A stretch of DNA of 64,000 nucleotides from Aphrocallistes beatrix. Taxonomy: Eukaryota > Porifera > Hexactinellida > Sceptrulophora > Aphrocallistidae. Both the position numbers and the translations under genes were made by a program. Below, piece by piece: positions 43,769-52,995 of this stretch. The number at the start of each line of letters is the position of its first letter. The stretch's first letter is position 1. The stretch spans positions 3,697,723 to 3,761,722 of the forward strand of contig OY725496.1 of the NCBI GenBank assembly GCA_963281255.1, in the 5' to 3' direction. The notes below the pieces were generated by a model, which searched no databases, had not been told where the DNA came from, and saw only the letters and a program-made list of their open reading frames with translations.

Positions 43769-44263
43769 ATGGCAAATCCCAAGTGCTTTTTCGACATAAC
43801 AATTGGCAGTGGTAAACCAGAACGCATAATAATGGAATTACGTGCTGATGTTGTGCCCAAGACTGCAGAGAACTTCCGTGCTCTGTGTACTGGAGAGAAG
43901 GGATTCGGTTACAAAGGGTCTAAATTTCATCGCATCATCACGGAATTCATGTGCCAAGGAGGGGATTTTACCAAAGGCGATGGAACTGGCGGGAAAAGTA
44001 TATATGGGGAAAAGTTTGCAGACGAGAACTTCAAACTAAAACACACCGGCGCTGGAGACTTGAGCATGGCTAATGCAGGAAAGGACACCAATGGCTCTCA
44101 ATTCTTCCTTACTACAGTAAAGACAACATGGCTGGATGGCAAACACGTCGTATTTGGAAGAGTTGTTGATGGGATGGATATAGTGAGAAACATGGAAGCT
44201 GTAGGGTCCAGTGCTGGCAAGACGTCGAAGCCTGTCGTCATTGTTGACTGCGGACAGCTCTAA
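43769..44263 (+). CDS. PPIA: Cyclophilin A-type peptidyl-prolyl isomerase, 164 aa
   Basis: A cytosolic prolyl isomerase of canonical length, intronless. The active-site residues of human cyclophilin A are all in place at the same numbers: Arg55 in KFHRIIT, Phe60 and Gln63 in FMCQGGD, Phe113 in SQFFLTT, Trp121 in [10 protein letters not shown] and His126. Trp121 predicts cyclosporin sensitivity. The frame begins [20 protein letters not shown] and ends VIVDCGQL. A second, diverged cyclophilin follows 1.7 kb downstream in the same orientation, so the two are probably an old tandem duplication. An acceptor-like TATTTGATTAG lies 22 nt before the ATG. Confidence 0.97.
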   Translation: MANPKCFFDITIGSGKPERIIMELRADVVPKTAENFRALCTGEKGFGYKGSKFHRIITEFMCQGGDFTKGDGTGGKSIYGEKFADENFKLKHTGAGDLSMANAGKDTNGSQFFLTTVKTTWLDGKHVVFGRVVDGMDIVRNMEAVGSSAGKTSKPVVIVDCGQL

Positions 44264-44489
44264 CTCTTAGTTTGCTAGGATTGTACGTGAGTAGTTCTCT
44301 AGTATTGTTTCTAGTGTTAGTTCTGAATAATTCGTGTCTAGGTTTGTGATTATGAATTTAGTTGAAACTAATATTCCGCTCTTTCGCTCGCTTTGAATAA
44401 TATGTAGGAGCATAAATATGAAATATCTGCAAAATCGAGCTACCCAGGCCCGCAATCTGTGAAGTCTCAAAACCCTCCTGAGTTATACG

Positions 44490-44936
44490 TTTACAAGCGC
44501 GCTTCGCTTGCTTGCGCTGCGCGGCTGGCGGATACTTCGTGTCCGCCGGAGGCTCCCTTCGGTCGCCTATAAGGGAGATAACATCTCTAAATATGTCCAT
44601 CTTAGTGTTATTAAAACCTATTTCACTCGAAAAATCACCAAATTTGTCAATTTTAAAATTTTTGATGCGTAATGATGACGTCATAACAAAGTGATGAGTC
44701 ATCATTTTTTGATGACTCATTTTCAGCCAAAATTTCAGCCTTCTATCTCCTATAATGGCTGAGTTATGCCCGAATAACTGTGTTGCTTAACTTTTAAAAA
44801 TGTGACAATGACGTCATAATTCCATGATGAGTCGACATTTTGCTCTGAACTCAGAACTTACTGGAGCCATAGCCAAAAGACTCCCACATGCCAAAAATCA
44901 GCCTTCTGCGCCCGGCAGTTTCTTCAATCAATTCGT

Positions 44937-45005
<69 letters not shown>

Positions 45006-45034
45006 CCAATAATCGAGTTTTAATAGTAAGGATG
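44490..45034. mobile_element. One-armed copy of the CGAGTTTTAATAGTAAGGAT foldback family
   Basis: It begins with the palindromic centre (GTCCGCCGGAGGCTCCCTTC) preceded by CAAGCGCGCTTCGCTTGC. It then reads through the same arm as 41897-42327, including the about 100 bp missing from that arm, to AATCAATTCGTTACA, a 56-bp TA tract (about 44941-44997), and the terminus CGAGTTTTAATAGTAAGGAT. The second arm is absent. Confidence 0.8.
44941..44997. repeat. TA dinucleotide microsatellite
   Basis: About 28 uninterrupted AT/TA units, located at the same position inside the foldback family as the shorter TA tracts at 41418-41448 and 42254-42272. Confidence 0.98.
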
Positions 45035-45991
45035 TCATCGGTCTAATTACACTAATTTAGATTTCTTTCAAATTGCGCTAGTCCTAGGTCTGTAAAATTT
45101 TTGGACCATCATTAATGAATTATACTTTCGTGGTGATTTATTTCAATTCAAAAACATTGGAAAAAATCGTTGCGTTCTTCCGCGATATTTGAGACAAATC
45201 GTGAGATTTGTTGTCAGTCTTGGGTAGTGACATCTTCCCCGAATCGTGTGATTTGAGAACTTGTGGAACGCAATACGCGATCAGTGGCGCTTGTAAGTTC
45301 GATTCGTATAAGATGGATCAGATTATTTGCTGACTCAGATCCACTTTGGCTGGAGCATAAAAATTACTTTTTAGAATAAATTTGTAATATCGGTAGGTTG
45401 TTGATTCGAGAGAGGTCAAATTAGGGTTGAAGCGAGCAACCGATAGAGTTTCTGGACTGGAGGCAAGCCCCCCTCCTCAAATTCACTTTAATTAACAATA
45501 GATAAACTTTAGAAACTATTTTGGTAGAAGCACACATTCTATTAAAAACCTGGGTACTAAAATTCGACTGAAAGCTTGTGAAATGTCGAATATAATATGG
45601 AAGATATTTTTTGTAGTTAAAAGCAAAAAGAATAGCTACCAAAAAATCAATTCATGGAGTAAGTAGCTGTCATGCAATAATTTATCTAGGATAAAACTGT
45701 TCCTTCCCGGACGACTAAAGCAAGACAGTGTGTTTCTGATATCTTCACACCATTTTTTATTATTGTGCTTGCGTTTATAGTTGAGAAATGTAGGAGGTGG
45801 GAGATATCCTCCCCTGTTACCCCAGATCTTACCCCGTCCCCCATCTCCCATGGATATTGCACCATGAAAATGGCCTTAGACACTTTTTCAGCTAGATTAT
45901 ATTTAATTAACAATAATCAGCAACCTCCAAGTGTTCTAAATAACTGGTCCATCTCTACTCTAGACATTAGCAAATTAGGTTAAACACAACG

Positions 45992-46564
45992 ATGGCCTGG
46001 GAAAGAAAAAAATGGGAACCCAAATTTCACAAATTCGAGAAAGAACATGAGAAAGTGCCTATGGGTCCCCCTTGTTTTCTTGACATCACAGAGGATGACA
46101 AGCCCATTGGACGAGTCGTGATCCAACCCAGGGATGATGTAGTTCCTTATACATGTGAAAATTTCCGAAAATATATCACCGCAAAAGATGAAAAATCTTA
46201 TAAAGGCAAGCCATTCCACCGCATCATCAAGGATTTCATCGTACAGACAGGTGATGCGGAGAATGGGAATGGCACTGGGAAGATGAGCATGTTTGATGAT
46301 GTGTTTCAAGACGAAAACTTCGATTTGTGCCATGCTCCTTACACTGTCAGCATGGCTAATTCTGGACCGAATACAAATGGCTGTATTTTCTTCATTCTCC
46401 TCATGGAAGCGCCCTGGATGGATGGTACATACGTGGTGTTTGGACATGTTACTGAAGGAAAAGATGTACTCGCTAAGATGAACGCCCAATCTCGGAAATC
46501 TGGGCGCATGTTCAAGCACTTCAAAGTGGAAAATTGTGGGGAGTTATCTCCATCCTTAAAGTGA
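45992..46564 (+). CDS. Diverged cyclophilin-family protein, 190 aa
   Basis: An intronless second cyclophilin with a charged N-terminal extension of about 25 residues (MAWERKKWEPKFHKFEKEHE). The fold is preserved: PPCFLDITEDDKPIGRVVIQ, PYTCENFRKY, KPFHRIIKDFIVQTGD, NTNGCIFFILL and PWMDGTYVVFGHV. Arg77, Gln85, Phe133 and Trp142 correspond to Arg55, Gln63, Phe113 and Trp121 of cyclophilin A. The His126 equivalent is Tyr147, and the GTG loop reads NGNGTGKMSM. Isomerase activity is therefore plausible but perhaps altered. No signal peptide is seen. Its position just after PPIA suggests an ancient tandem duplicate; a specific named orthologue is not recognised. Confidence 0.9.
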   Translation: MAWERKKWEPKFHKFEKEHEKVPMGPPCFLDITEDDKPIGRVVIQPRDDVVPYTCENFRKYITAKDEKSYKGKPFHRIIKDFIVQTGDAENGNGTGKMSMFDDVFQDENFDLCHAPYTVSMANSGPNTNGCIFFILLMEAPWMDGTYVVFGHVTEGKDVLAKMNAQSRKSGRMFKHFKVENCGELSPSLK

Positions 46565-47363
46565 TTTTAAGAATAAATGCTCTTGAACATGTGTACATAG
46601 TATGTCTATATAGTTTTATATTTTTAGTATTTGAATTTCAATTGCGTGTATCTTGTTCTCCAGTGTAGTTTAAGTGAATATGTATGTATTTGGTGTTTAT
46701 GGGTCAGATCAATAAAATTTGCATTCCTAACTTGCTTAAACCATGAAAGCAAAAGCGATGTCATTTTGAGAGGGATGGACGCCGGACTGGCGTTTTCAAT
46801 TATTAATATGTTTTAGTTTTGAGAGCGTTCAGATGAGCACATCTTCACCAAAATGTTACAAGGTCAGTTTTCTCAACTTAAGCTAATTATTACACCAAAA
46901 AAATTCAAATTTATTTTCCCCTTCGAGGAACTGCTGCCTTTTTTCTCCAATTCTTCAAATTAATTCAATCTATTACGAGACACCTGAACTAGTTCTATAT
47001 TCAACATTCCAGTCCGAGACAGATTCTTTTGACTTGGATCCTCAAACTTCATCCTTTGAGCTGAATTTTCCCAAGTAGGCATTATGCATATATATATTTA
47101 TATATATTGTTTTAAATTATTTCCATTGACAAAGAATATAATAATGTGACTTCAAATACTGCATCAGTTGATACGTATAAGTGAACCTTGCTTGCCCAAT
47201 CCAAACCTTTTCTGTCGTGTGACTGCATTGGAATAATTGTAAGCGGAGCCTTCTATTTTTAGAAAATTCTCTCTTCAAGTGAAATAGTAGAGACTAGCTA
47301 GGCTGAATTACATCAACTTTGATCACTTGTGAAAATCTTTGCTTCTAGCTACAGCGCACAGCC
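46565..47363. other. AT-rich intergenic stretch
   Basis: Spacer between the second cyclophilin and the WAC-like gene. Nothing was recognised apart from a strong acceptor-like TTTGCTTCTAG about 19 nt before the next ATG. Confidence 0.5.
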
Positions 47364-48596
47364 ATGGAAAGGGGAGACTTGAGAAGGGACGGACGTGGGT
47401 CTCTCCATTACAACAGTAGAGAGACGTTTAGTGAGAATGATGCTAAGCGGGCTCGCCACTCTAGTCTGAAAAAGAGCGTTCACAAGAAGCACTCGAGACA
47501 CCACCATCAGAGGTACTCCAGTGCGAGCGACGCGGATGCAAAGAGAGCGAGCTACGAAGAGAATCCGCACAATTGGAGCGAGTGCGACAGCTCGCAGGGT
47601 AGGAAGTACTGGTTTAATATTCGCACGGAAAAGTCACAGTGGGAGGTGCCTAAGGCTATCCTCCTGAAACGTAGCAAGGAGAAGGATGCCAACTCCAGAA
47701 CGGGGAGAGACCACTTCTCGCCCTCCAACTCGGAGCGTCGGCGGGGGCAGAACAGTCACTCCTCAGATCACCACTTCAACAGCCCCCTGGACAGGGATGA
47801 AGAAATGGACACCTCTTCACACCCTACACTCTCCTCTATCTCGAACAATTCTTCTGCCAACGCGGCAGGAACAGGCTCCCAGAACCTGATCACCTCTCTC
47901 CACCCGTTGCAACAGGCCCTGCTGGTCAAGAACCAGCTGGAACACTCTACACAGTCGAACAACAACAACACCGTTCCTTTCAATCAGAGCGCACTCACTT
48001 CCCCGAATCTGCCCTTCAGACCCAACGAATCTAGCTTTTCACTACCAAATCCAACAAATTCTATAAATTCATTTGACAATATCCCGAGTTTACCATCTCT
48101 AGGCAGACTCGAAATAAGACCGCACGGCTCCGTTAAATTTCCGACAACTAGGGGAGTGATCGACGGACAAAACAACACCACTTCTTCACACCTAGATAAG
48201 TTTGCTAACACACCCGGTATCCGAATTAAGAAGAAACCGACCATCTCCACTAGTTCAGAGGGTTCCTTCAAATTCTCTACTAACTGCACTGTCACTCCAG
48301 TTGCTGACATTGCCATCCCGGAGAGTTCGATAGAACTCCACTGCGACACAGACTTGATGAACTCCTCCCTCATCTACCCTTTCACTTCTCCGGATCTGGA
48401 CTACTTAGAGAAAGAGCTGAATCAGAAGATGTCGCAAAAGCTGGATACAACGTATGTAGATAACCTCGATTCACAGCTGCTTCTCACAAAGGCTAAAATG
48501 AATTGGGAAATTGACAACTGTTTCAGTCAGATCTATTCACTACGCGCTTCCAATCTAGCATCTTTAATCGACTCAAATCAGCTCTCTAACAGCTAA
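47364..48596 (+). CDS. WW-domain protein, WAC-like, 410 aa
   Basis: Intronless. A basic His/Arg/Ser-rich N-terminus is followed by one WW domain at residues about 66-100: NWSECDSSQGRKYWFNIRTE then KSQWEVPKAILLKRSKEKDA, with Trp71, Trp93 and Pro96. This aligns with WAC, whose WW domain reads [20 protein letters not shown] then VSQWEKPKEWLERE. The long Ser/Asn/Pro-rich middle is disordered. A C-terminal helical part (YLEKELNQKMSQKLDTTYVD, AKMNWEIDNCFSQIYSLRAS) matches the position of WAC's coiled coil, though the similarity there is weak. In mammals WAC couples RNF20/40 H2B ubiquitination to transcription. The order of parts supports WAC, but only the WW domain gives direct evidence. Confidence 0.72.
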   Translation: MERGDLRRDGRGSLHYNSRETFSENDAKRARHSSLKKSVHKKHSRHHHQRYSSASDADAKRASYEENPHNWSECDSSQGRKYWFNIRTEKSQWEVPKAILLKRSKEKDANSRTGRDHFSPSNSERRRGQNSHSSDHHFNSPLDRDEEMDTSSHPTLSSISNNSSANAAGTGSQNLITSLHPLQQALLVKNQLEHSTQSNNNNTVPFNQSALTSPNLPFRPNESSFSLPNPTNSINSFDNIPSLPSLGRLEIRPHGSVKFPTTRGVIDGQNNTTSSHLDKFANTPGIRIKKKPTISTSSEGSFKFSTNCTVTPVADIAIPESSIELHCDTDLMNSSLIYPFTSPDLDYLEKELNQKMSQKLDTTYVDNLDSQLLLTKAKMNWEIDNCFSQIYSLRASNLASLIDSNQLSNS

Positions 48597-48648
48597 CCTC
48601 TTTATATATTTATTTGAGTAATATTAATTAAAAGATTTCTATTAAGGT

Positions 48649-48834
48649 CTACTTAGGCTCATGATTAGTGTAGGGGGACGGAAAACTGCGGTCCACTTGC
48701 TCTTTATAAAGTAGTCGATCCTGTTTCGATTGGAAGTGTTGCCCAGAATATGCAACTCTAAGACTCTGATTGATATAAGAGGTGTCAAGTCGCATTGAGC
48801 CAATAATTTGATGGTAGTCTTTCTGAAATGGCAT
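48649..48834 (-). CDS. Possible short protein, 61 aa
   Basis: An ATG-started minus-strand frame encoding a Tyr/Gln/Ser-rich peptide (MPFQKDYHQIIGSMRLDTSY, VDRSFPSPYTNHEPK). Its composition looks more like a short axonemal or regulatory protein than random AT-rich DNA, and it ends 52 bp from the convergent WAC-like gene. It would be the only minus-strand gene in this half of the window. No family is recognised, and it may be a chance frame. Confidence 0.25.
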   Translation of the reverse strand: MPFQKDYHQIIGSMRLDTSYINQSLRVAYSGQHFQSKQDRLLYKEQVDRSFPSPYTNHEPK

Positions 48835-49700
48835 TTTTGTTTCTATGGTTACTCGACTCGAACTTTTCTATTAGTTATGACGTGTTTTTCCAGGAAATGC
48901 TTTAAATGAGTCTTACTGTATCATCTGATTCTACTCAGTCCAGTTCTGATTCCAGGAATAATTAGAAATATAACTCAGGATCTTATCCCTCTTTGCTGCA
49001 ATTATATCTAGAATCTACCCAGGCAGTATTTCCACTGATCCTCCCGGAGTCCTGTGCGCCAGTTGTCCTATACCCCATCTTCCTTTATATAGTATACCGG
49101 TGCACGTAACGTGTGTAACTACACGGATTTAGGACATATCCAATCCTTCTACAAAGAGTACGTTCAAACATTATGAACGCAGAATACCTAAAAACTAGAC
49201 TCACTCTCCCGATCTTGTAGAGCCTTTTCTCAACATTGAATTGTTGCCTCCCTAGCTATGTACAGCGTACGTAACGTCTGAACGGCCTCAATAGTGATGA
49301 CCATAATGCTTCATAGTTTCTAGGAAAGCAGAAACAAACAAAATCTGAGGATTGTTAGTCTTCTCAGGGCCTCCACATACAATCACTCGTGCGGTTATTC
49401 TCATTAGAATAATAGTGATAAGAGAAAATTAATACTCGCCCCTGCTGCTATTCGAGGATATACGACGGTATTTTATTTTACCGCAAGAATTATAATTAGA
49501 GTGTGCCGTCATGCTTGTAGCCTTTGAAACATTCCTGTGTCTGAAATACAACGATGACTAAGTTGCAAATTCACTGCACAGCTGGAATAAGTTTACACCA
49601 TTGTGCTAATAGTCGATCGCAGTACTTCACAATTCTCGATATTTTATGATAATTGAACGTACATGTCAGTCCCTAACCGCTCTACCTCCGAATAGCATAT
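48835..49700. other. Intergenic stretch
   Basis: Upstream of RSPH3. No repeats or genes were recognised. An acceptor-like CTACCTCCGAATAG lies 5 nt before the RSPH3 ATG. Confidence 0.5.
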
Positions 49701-51209
49701 ATGACTGCCGTAGCACCTACCGGCCCCTCCCGTGGGACAGAAACCTACACCTTCAGCTCTCAGCCCCGGTCCACCGCTCCCAGCTCCCGCACCAAGAAGG
49801 CCCCTCCCTCCGCCCCGGCCAGCAAAGCCTCCAAGCAGCCGGGGAACATAATGTATGACCGCCGCGTGATCCGCGGCAACACGTACGCGCTGCACACACT
49901 GCCCGCCAGCGTCCAGCCGGATGCAGTGGAGCTGCAGAAGCAGGAGGAGGTGAGGAGGAGGGCGGTGGCTCGAATGAGGGCTAGGGAGCAGGTGCGAGTC
50001 ACTAGTCCAGACGCCGTTTCCGGACGCAAGCACATGGATATTCAGACAGAGCTGTATCTGGAGGAGTTGACTGACAGGGTGGAGGATGCCGACAACTTCA
50101 CACAGACAGACGCCTTCCTCGATCGCCCCCCTACCCCCCTGTTCATTCCCGCCAAGACTGGCCGCGACATGGCCACGCAGATAGCGGACGGAGACCTGTT
50201 CGATTTCGGGCTGGAGAGTAAGCCTATCGTGGAGGTGTTGGTTGGGAAGACCCTGGAGCAAGCCCTGCTCGAGGTGTTGGAGGAGGAGGAGCTAGCGGGG
50301 CTGAGGGAGCAGCAGCGAGAGTTTGAACAAAAGCGACACGCAGAGCTGGTGGAGACGCAGCGCCTGGAAGAGCAGGACCGGCGCCTAACTAAGGAGAAAG
50401 AGCGCCGAATGCAGCAGCAGCGAGAAGCCATCATAAAGGAGCGAGAGACTGCCAAGAAGGTAGCAGCCCGCGCCTTCGCAAAGTCCTACCTCACCGATCT
50501 AGTTCCGTCAGTGTTCGACGCGCTCACAGCCCACGGCTACTTCTACGACCACGTGGAGCGGGAGATCACCGGAGAGTTCATCCCCTGGCTCATGGGAGAA
50601 GTGAGAGTGGACCTCAGCGGGACTGTAGATGCGAGGAGGCTTCTGGATGACGTCATCATGCATGCACTCGGATTGGAGGAAACCAGTTCTCCTGAGGCGA
50701 CTCCTACGCAGCCTGCCGAGCCTTCTGAGGAGCCTGTCCCTCCTCCTGCGACTGAGGAGACTATCCCTCCTCCTACGGCTGAGGAGACTGTTCCTCCTCC
50801 TACGACTGAGGAGACTGTTCCTCCTCCTACGGCTGAGGAGAATGTCCCTCCTCCTACGACTGAGGAGACTGTCCCTCCTCCTACGGCTGAGGAGACTGTT
50901 CCTCCTCCTACGGCTGAGGAGACTGTTCCTCCTCCTACGACTGAGGAGACTGTTCCTCCTCCTACGGCTGAGGAGACTGTTCCTCCTCCTACGGCTGAGG
51001 AGACTGTCCCTCCTCCTGCGACTGAGGAAAAGGCTGAAGTTGAGAGTGAGTCCCAGATTACAAGCGAGCCGACTGTGCAACCTAGCACAGGGGAGGAGGT
51101 GACCGCAGTTCCTCCTATCGTAGCGCCTGAGGAAGCAACGACTGAGCCCCCAGCAGAGGAACCGAAAACAGAAGCGGCGCCAATACCAGAGGAAAATGAA
51201 CACGTGTAG
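49701..51209 (+). CDS. RSPH3: Radial spoke head protein 3, 502 aa
   Basis: The core stalk protein of axonemal radial spokes and a PKA-anchoring protein in flagella. Intronless. NIMYDRRVIRGNTYALHTLP, GRKHMDIQTELYLEELTDRV, QTDAFLDRPPTPLFIPAKTG, LFDFGLESKPIVEVLVGKTL and SYLTDLVPSVFDALTAHGYF follow human RSPH3 closely. A long coiled coil lies at about residues 190-260 (EEEELAGLREQQREFEQKRH) and ARAFAKSYL follows it. After the conserved head ends near residue 340, a lineage-specific tail of Pro/Thr/Glu repeats (11 units of 9 residues) and a Glu/Pro-rich end replaces the human C-terminus. It fits with CFAP206 in the same window as a second axonemal gene. GC content is much higher than in the flanks. 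Confidence 0.96.
   Translation: MTAVAPTGPSRGTETYTFSSQPRSTAPSSRTKKAPPSAPASKASKQPGNIMYDRRVIRGNTYALHTLPASVQPDAVELQKQEEVRRRAVARMRAREQVRVTSPDAVSGRKHMDIQTELYLEELTDRVEDADNFTQTDAFLDRPPTPLFIPAKTGRDMATQIADGDLFDFGLESKPIVEVLVGKTLEQALLEVLEEEELAGLREQQREFEQKRHAELVETQRLEEQDRRLTKEKERRMQQQREAIIKERETAKKVAARAFAKSYLTDLVPSVFDALTAHGYFYDHVEREITGEFIPWLMGEVRVDLSGTVDARRLLDDVIMHALGLEETSSPEATPTQPAEPSEEPVPPPATEETIPPPTAEETVPPPTTEETVPPPTAEENVPPPTTEETVPPPTAEETVPPPTAEETVPPPTTEETVPPPTAEETVPPPTAEETVPPPATEEKAEVESESQITSEPTVQPSTGEEVTAVPPIVAPEEATTEPPAEEPKTEAAPIPEENEHV
50739..51035 (+). repeat. 27-bp coding minisatellite in RSPH3 (11 units)
   Basis: Eleven tandem 27-bp units encoding PPPTAEETV or PPPTTEETV with few changes (PPPATEETI at the start, PPPTAEENV for unit 4, PPPATEEKA at the end). 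Unit length preserves the frame. The antisense strand also stays open across the array, which is only a by-product of the repeat. Confidence 0.97.
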
Positions 51210-52995
51210 CTGAATCAGTTACTCGCTTCTAACCTGTATCACTTACTCTGTAACCTTATTATTTTATCTCTGCGATTATTCTGTCACTAGGATCACAGCA
51301 CTGTAATCTTTTATTCTCACTTACAAGTACTCTGATTTCGGAAGATTAATGACGGTGTGTGATATATGTGAAGTTATCAAGTTCATTTTATCCCGTTGTT
51401 AGATCTCAGGCATTGTTAAAGTATTAGCCATTTTCACTGTCAAAAGGGCTGGGGAAATTGATATACAGTGGAGTCTCCGAATAACGGACAGATTGGGGAC
51501 ACATTACTTTTGTCCGTTGTAGAGATGTCTTATTTTCAGAGAGTGCTTGATTATGACGGACAAACCTCGGAATGAATTTACTATACGTGTATATATATAT
51601 AAATCCATCCGAGGTTTGTCCGTTGTAGAGTGGCTGTCTGCTTTTCGGAGTGTCCGTTTTGGGAGACTCAACTGTATTTAGGATCAAAACACGAGTGAGT
51701 CTAACAAACATCGGTATGGTTAGTCGGTTAACTGAAATCGGTCTTGGCAGATAGATAGAAACTGGGAGGGGCAGGATGGATGGAGCGCAAAATTTCTGCA
51801 GTACATAACACCTCACTTTGTATACTCACGTTCCTCCTATCTTTTGAGGCTCGCTTTAGGTATGAATATTCGCGTTTGAATTTTATGAATTAAATCGGCC
51901 ATTATCTGCTGTGCCCTTCATTTGTCTACTCATAAGTTCACATTGCCGTCGGGAGCTCATAAAAAGTGTTAAAGTCATGGCCTTATCACCGCTTCCTACG
52001 GCCATGCAGCACTAACCTACCACCAGCATCCCACGATTCCCACCTCAGCGACATGCTAATTTTCTGAACATGACATGATTTTTTGTTCACAACTATGCAG
52101 TTAAACTTTTCTCTTCACATCCTACTATTAGATAATTCGTGTACTATTTATAGAATAGTTAATTTAAGAATGACCTCACCCCTTCAGCCGTAACCACTCA
52201 AATCCTACGTATAAATAATGCTTTATGCATGCTCCTGAAAATTCTACTTCAACAAAACTGTCATTTCCAAGATTTTGGCAATCTGATACATACGTGTATA
52301 TGTATATTTTTCAATTTTGTTCTCTTTTTAAGGTTTGTCCTGCTTTTTCCATTCACACTTTTACAGTTGTCCATATATCCCAAGCGACCAGCCAAATGCT
52401 GATATGAGCAGCGTTTTCAGTCCAAACCAGCATGATTATAAAGTTTTCAAATTTATTTTTCATAATATTAATAATTAACTCGTTCAATCTAATGCTGCAG
52501 AATTACTTTATACAATAAATTAAGTTAATTCACCACTTTAGACAGTGATTTATTGGCAAAAATTTTAATAATTTAGACTTTTTTAATTCATGACCAGTAT
52601 TTGAGTCTTGTAAAGTTGGAGTCTATGGTTTTCATGATTGATTCCAATTATGGTGGTTTCTTCTGCGATTGAAATACTGCGAAAAAATCCGTGATCAGAT
52701 ATCGAGTGCGAATCATCTTTTTCTTATAATAACAATTTCCACAAATATAACTGAAAAATTCTATGGTTTATTTAGCCGTAGATTATTTGCTATGCACACC
52801 TCAGATATAATAACTAGACCCTACGAGGCTACGACTACCTCCGTGTGTATTTGTAGCATAAATGGTAGTATCCAATTTGCCTGTTGAGTCTGACTGCAGC
52901 TCTACGTAAGCTAGGCCGCTTGCATGTATAGCTTTATGTATACTCACTAAGTATGCTCACCTCGTGGCTTGTAGCTTCTTCTCTGGAGTGGAGGC
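51210..52995. other. Intergenic stretch with one miniature transposon
   Basis: Contains the pogo-like element at 51466-51674. The remaining AT-rich DNA shows no recognised gene or RNA. Confidence 0.55.
51466..51674. mobile_element. Pogo/Tigger-like miniature inverted-repeat element
   Basis: 209 bp with ends CAGTGGAGTCTCC and GGAGACTCAACTG (one mismatch), flanked by TA (51464-51465 and 51675-51676). Subterminal GTCCGTTGTAGAG repeats are inverted and an ATATAT core lies in the middle. It is the same family type as the element at 2649-2836. Confidence 0.88.

Larger units (their letters stand above)
44264..45991. other. Intergenic stretch between the two cyclophilins
   Basis: Contains a half-copy of the large foldback family (44490-45034) with a long TA microsatellite. 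The remainder is AT-rich and without recognised genes. A GC-poor frame cluster at 45636-45913 shows no coding features. Confidence 0.55.

Noticed and set aside
46395-46484. Possible tRNA, rRNA, CRISPR or bacterial-type operon signals anywhere in the window
   Set aside because: No cloverleaf with a GTTCRANNC arm, rRNA core or regularly spaced direct-repeat/spacer array was seen. The short tandem arrays present are ordinary satellites.
50508-51203. Antisense and alternative-frame ORFs over RSPH3 (up to 231 aa)
   Set aside because: They arise from the GC-rich 27-bp coding minisatellite. The sense frame has full RSPH3 similarity and the others are Arg/Ser- or Gly/Val-rich by-products.
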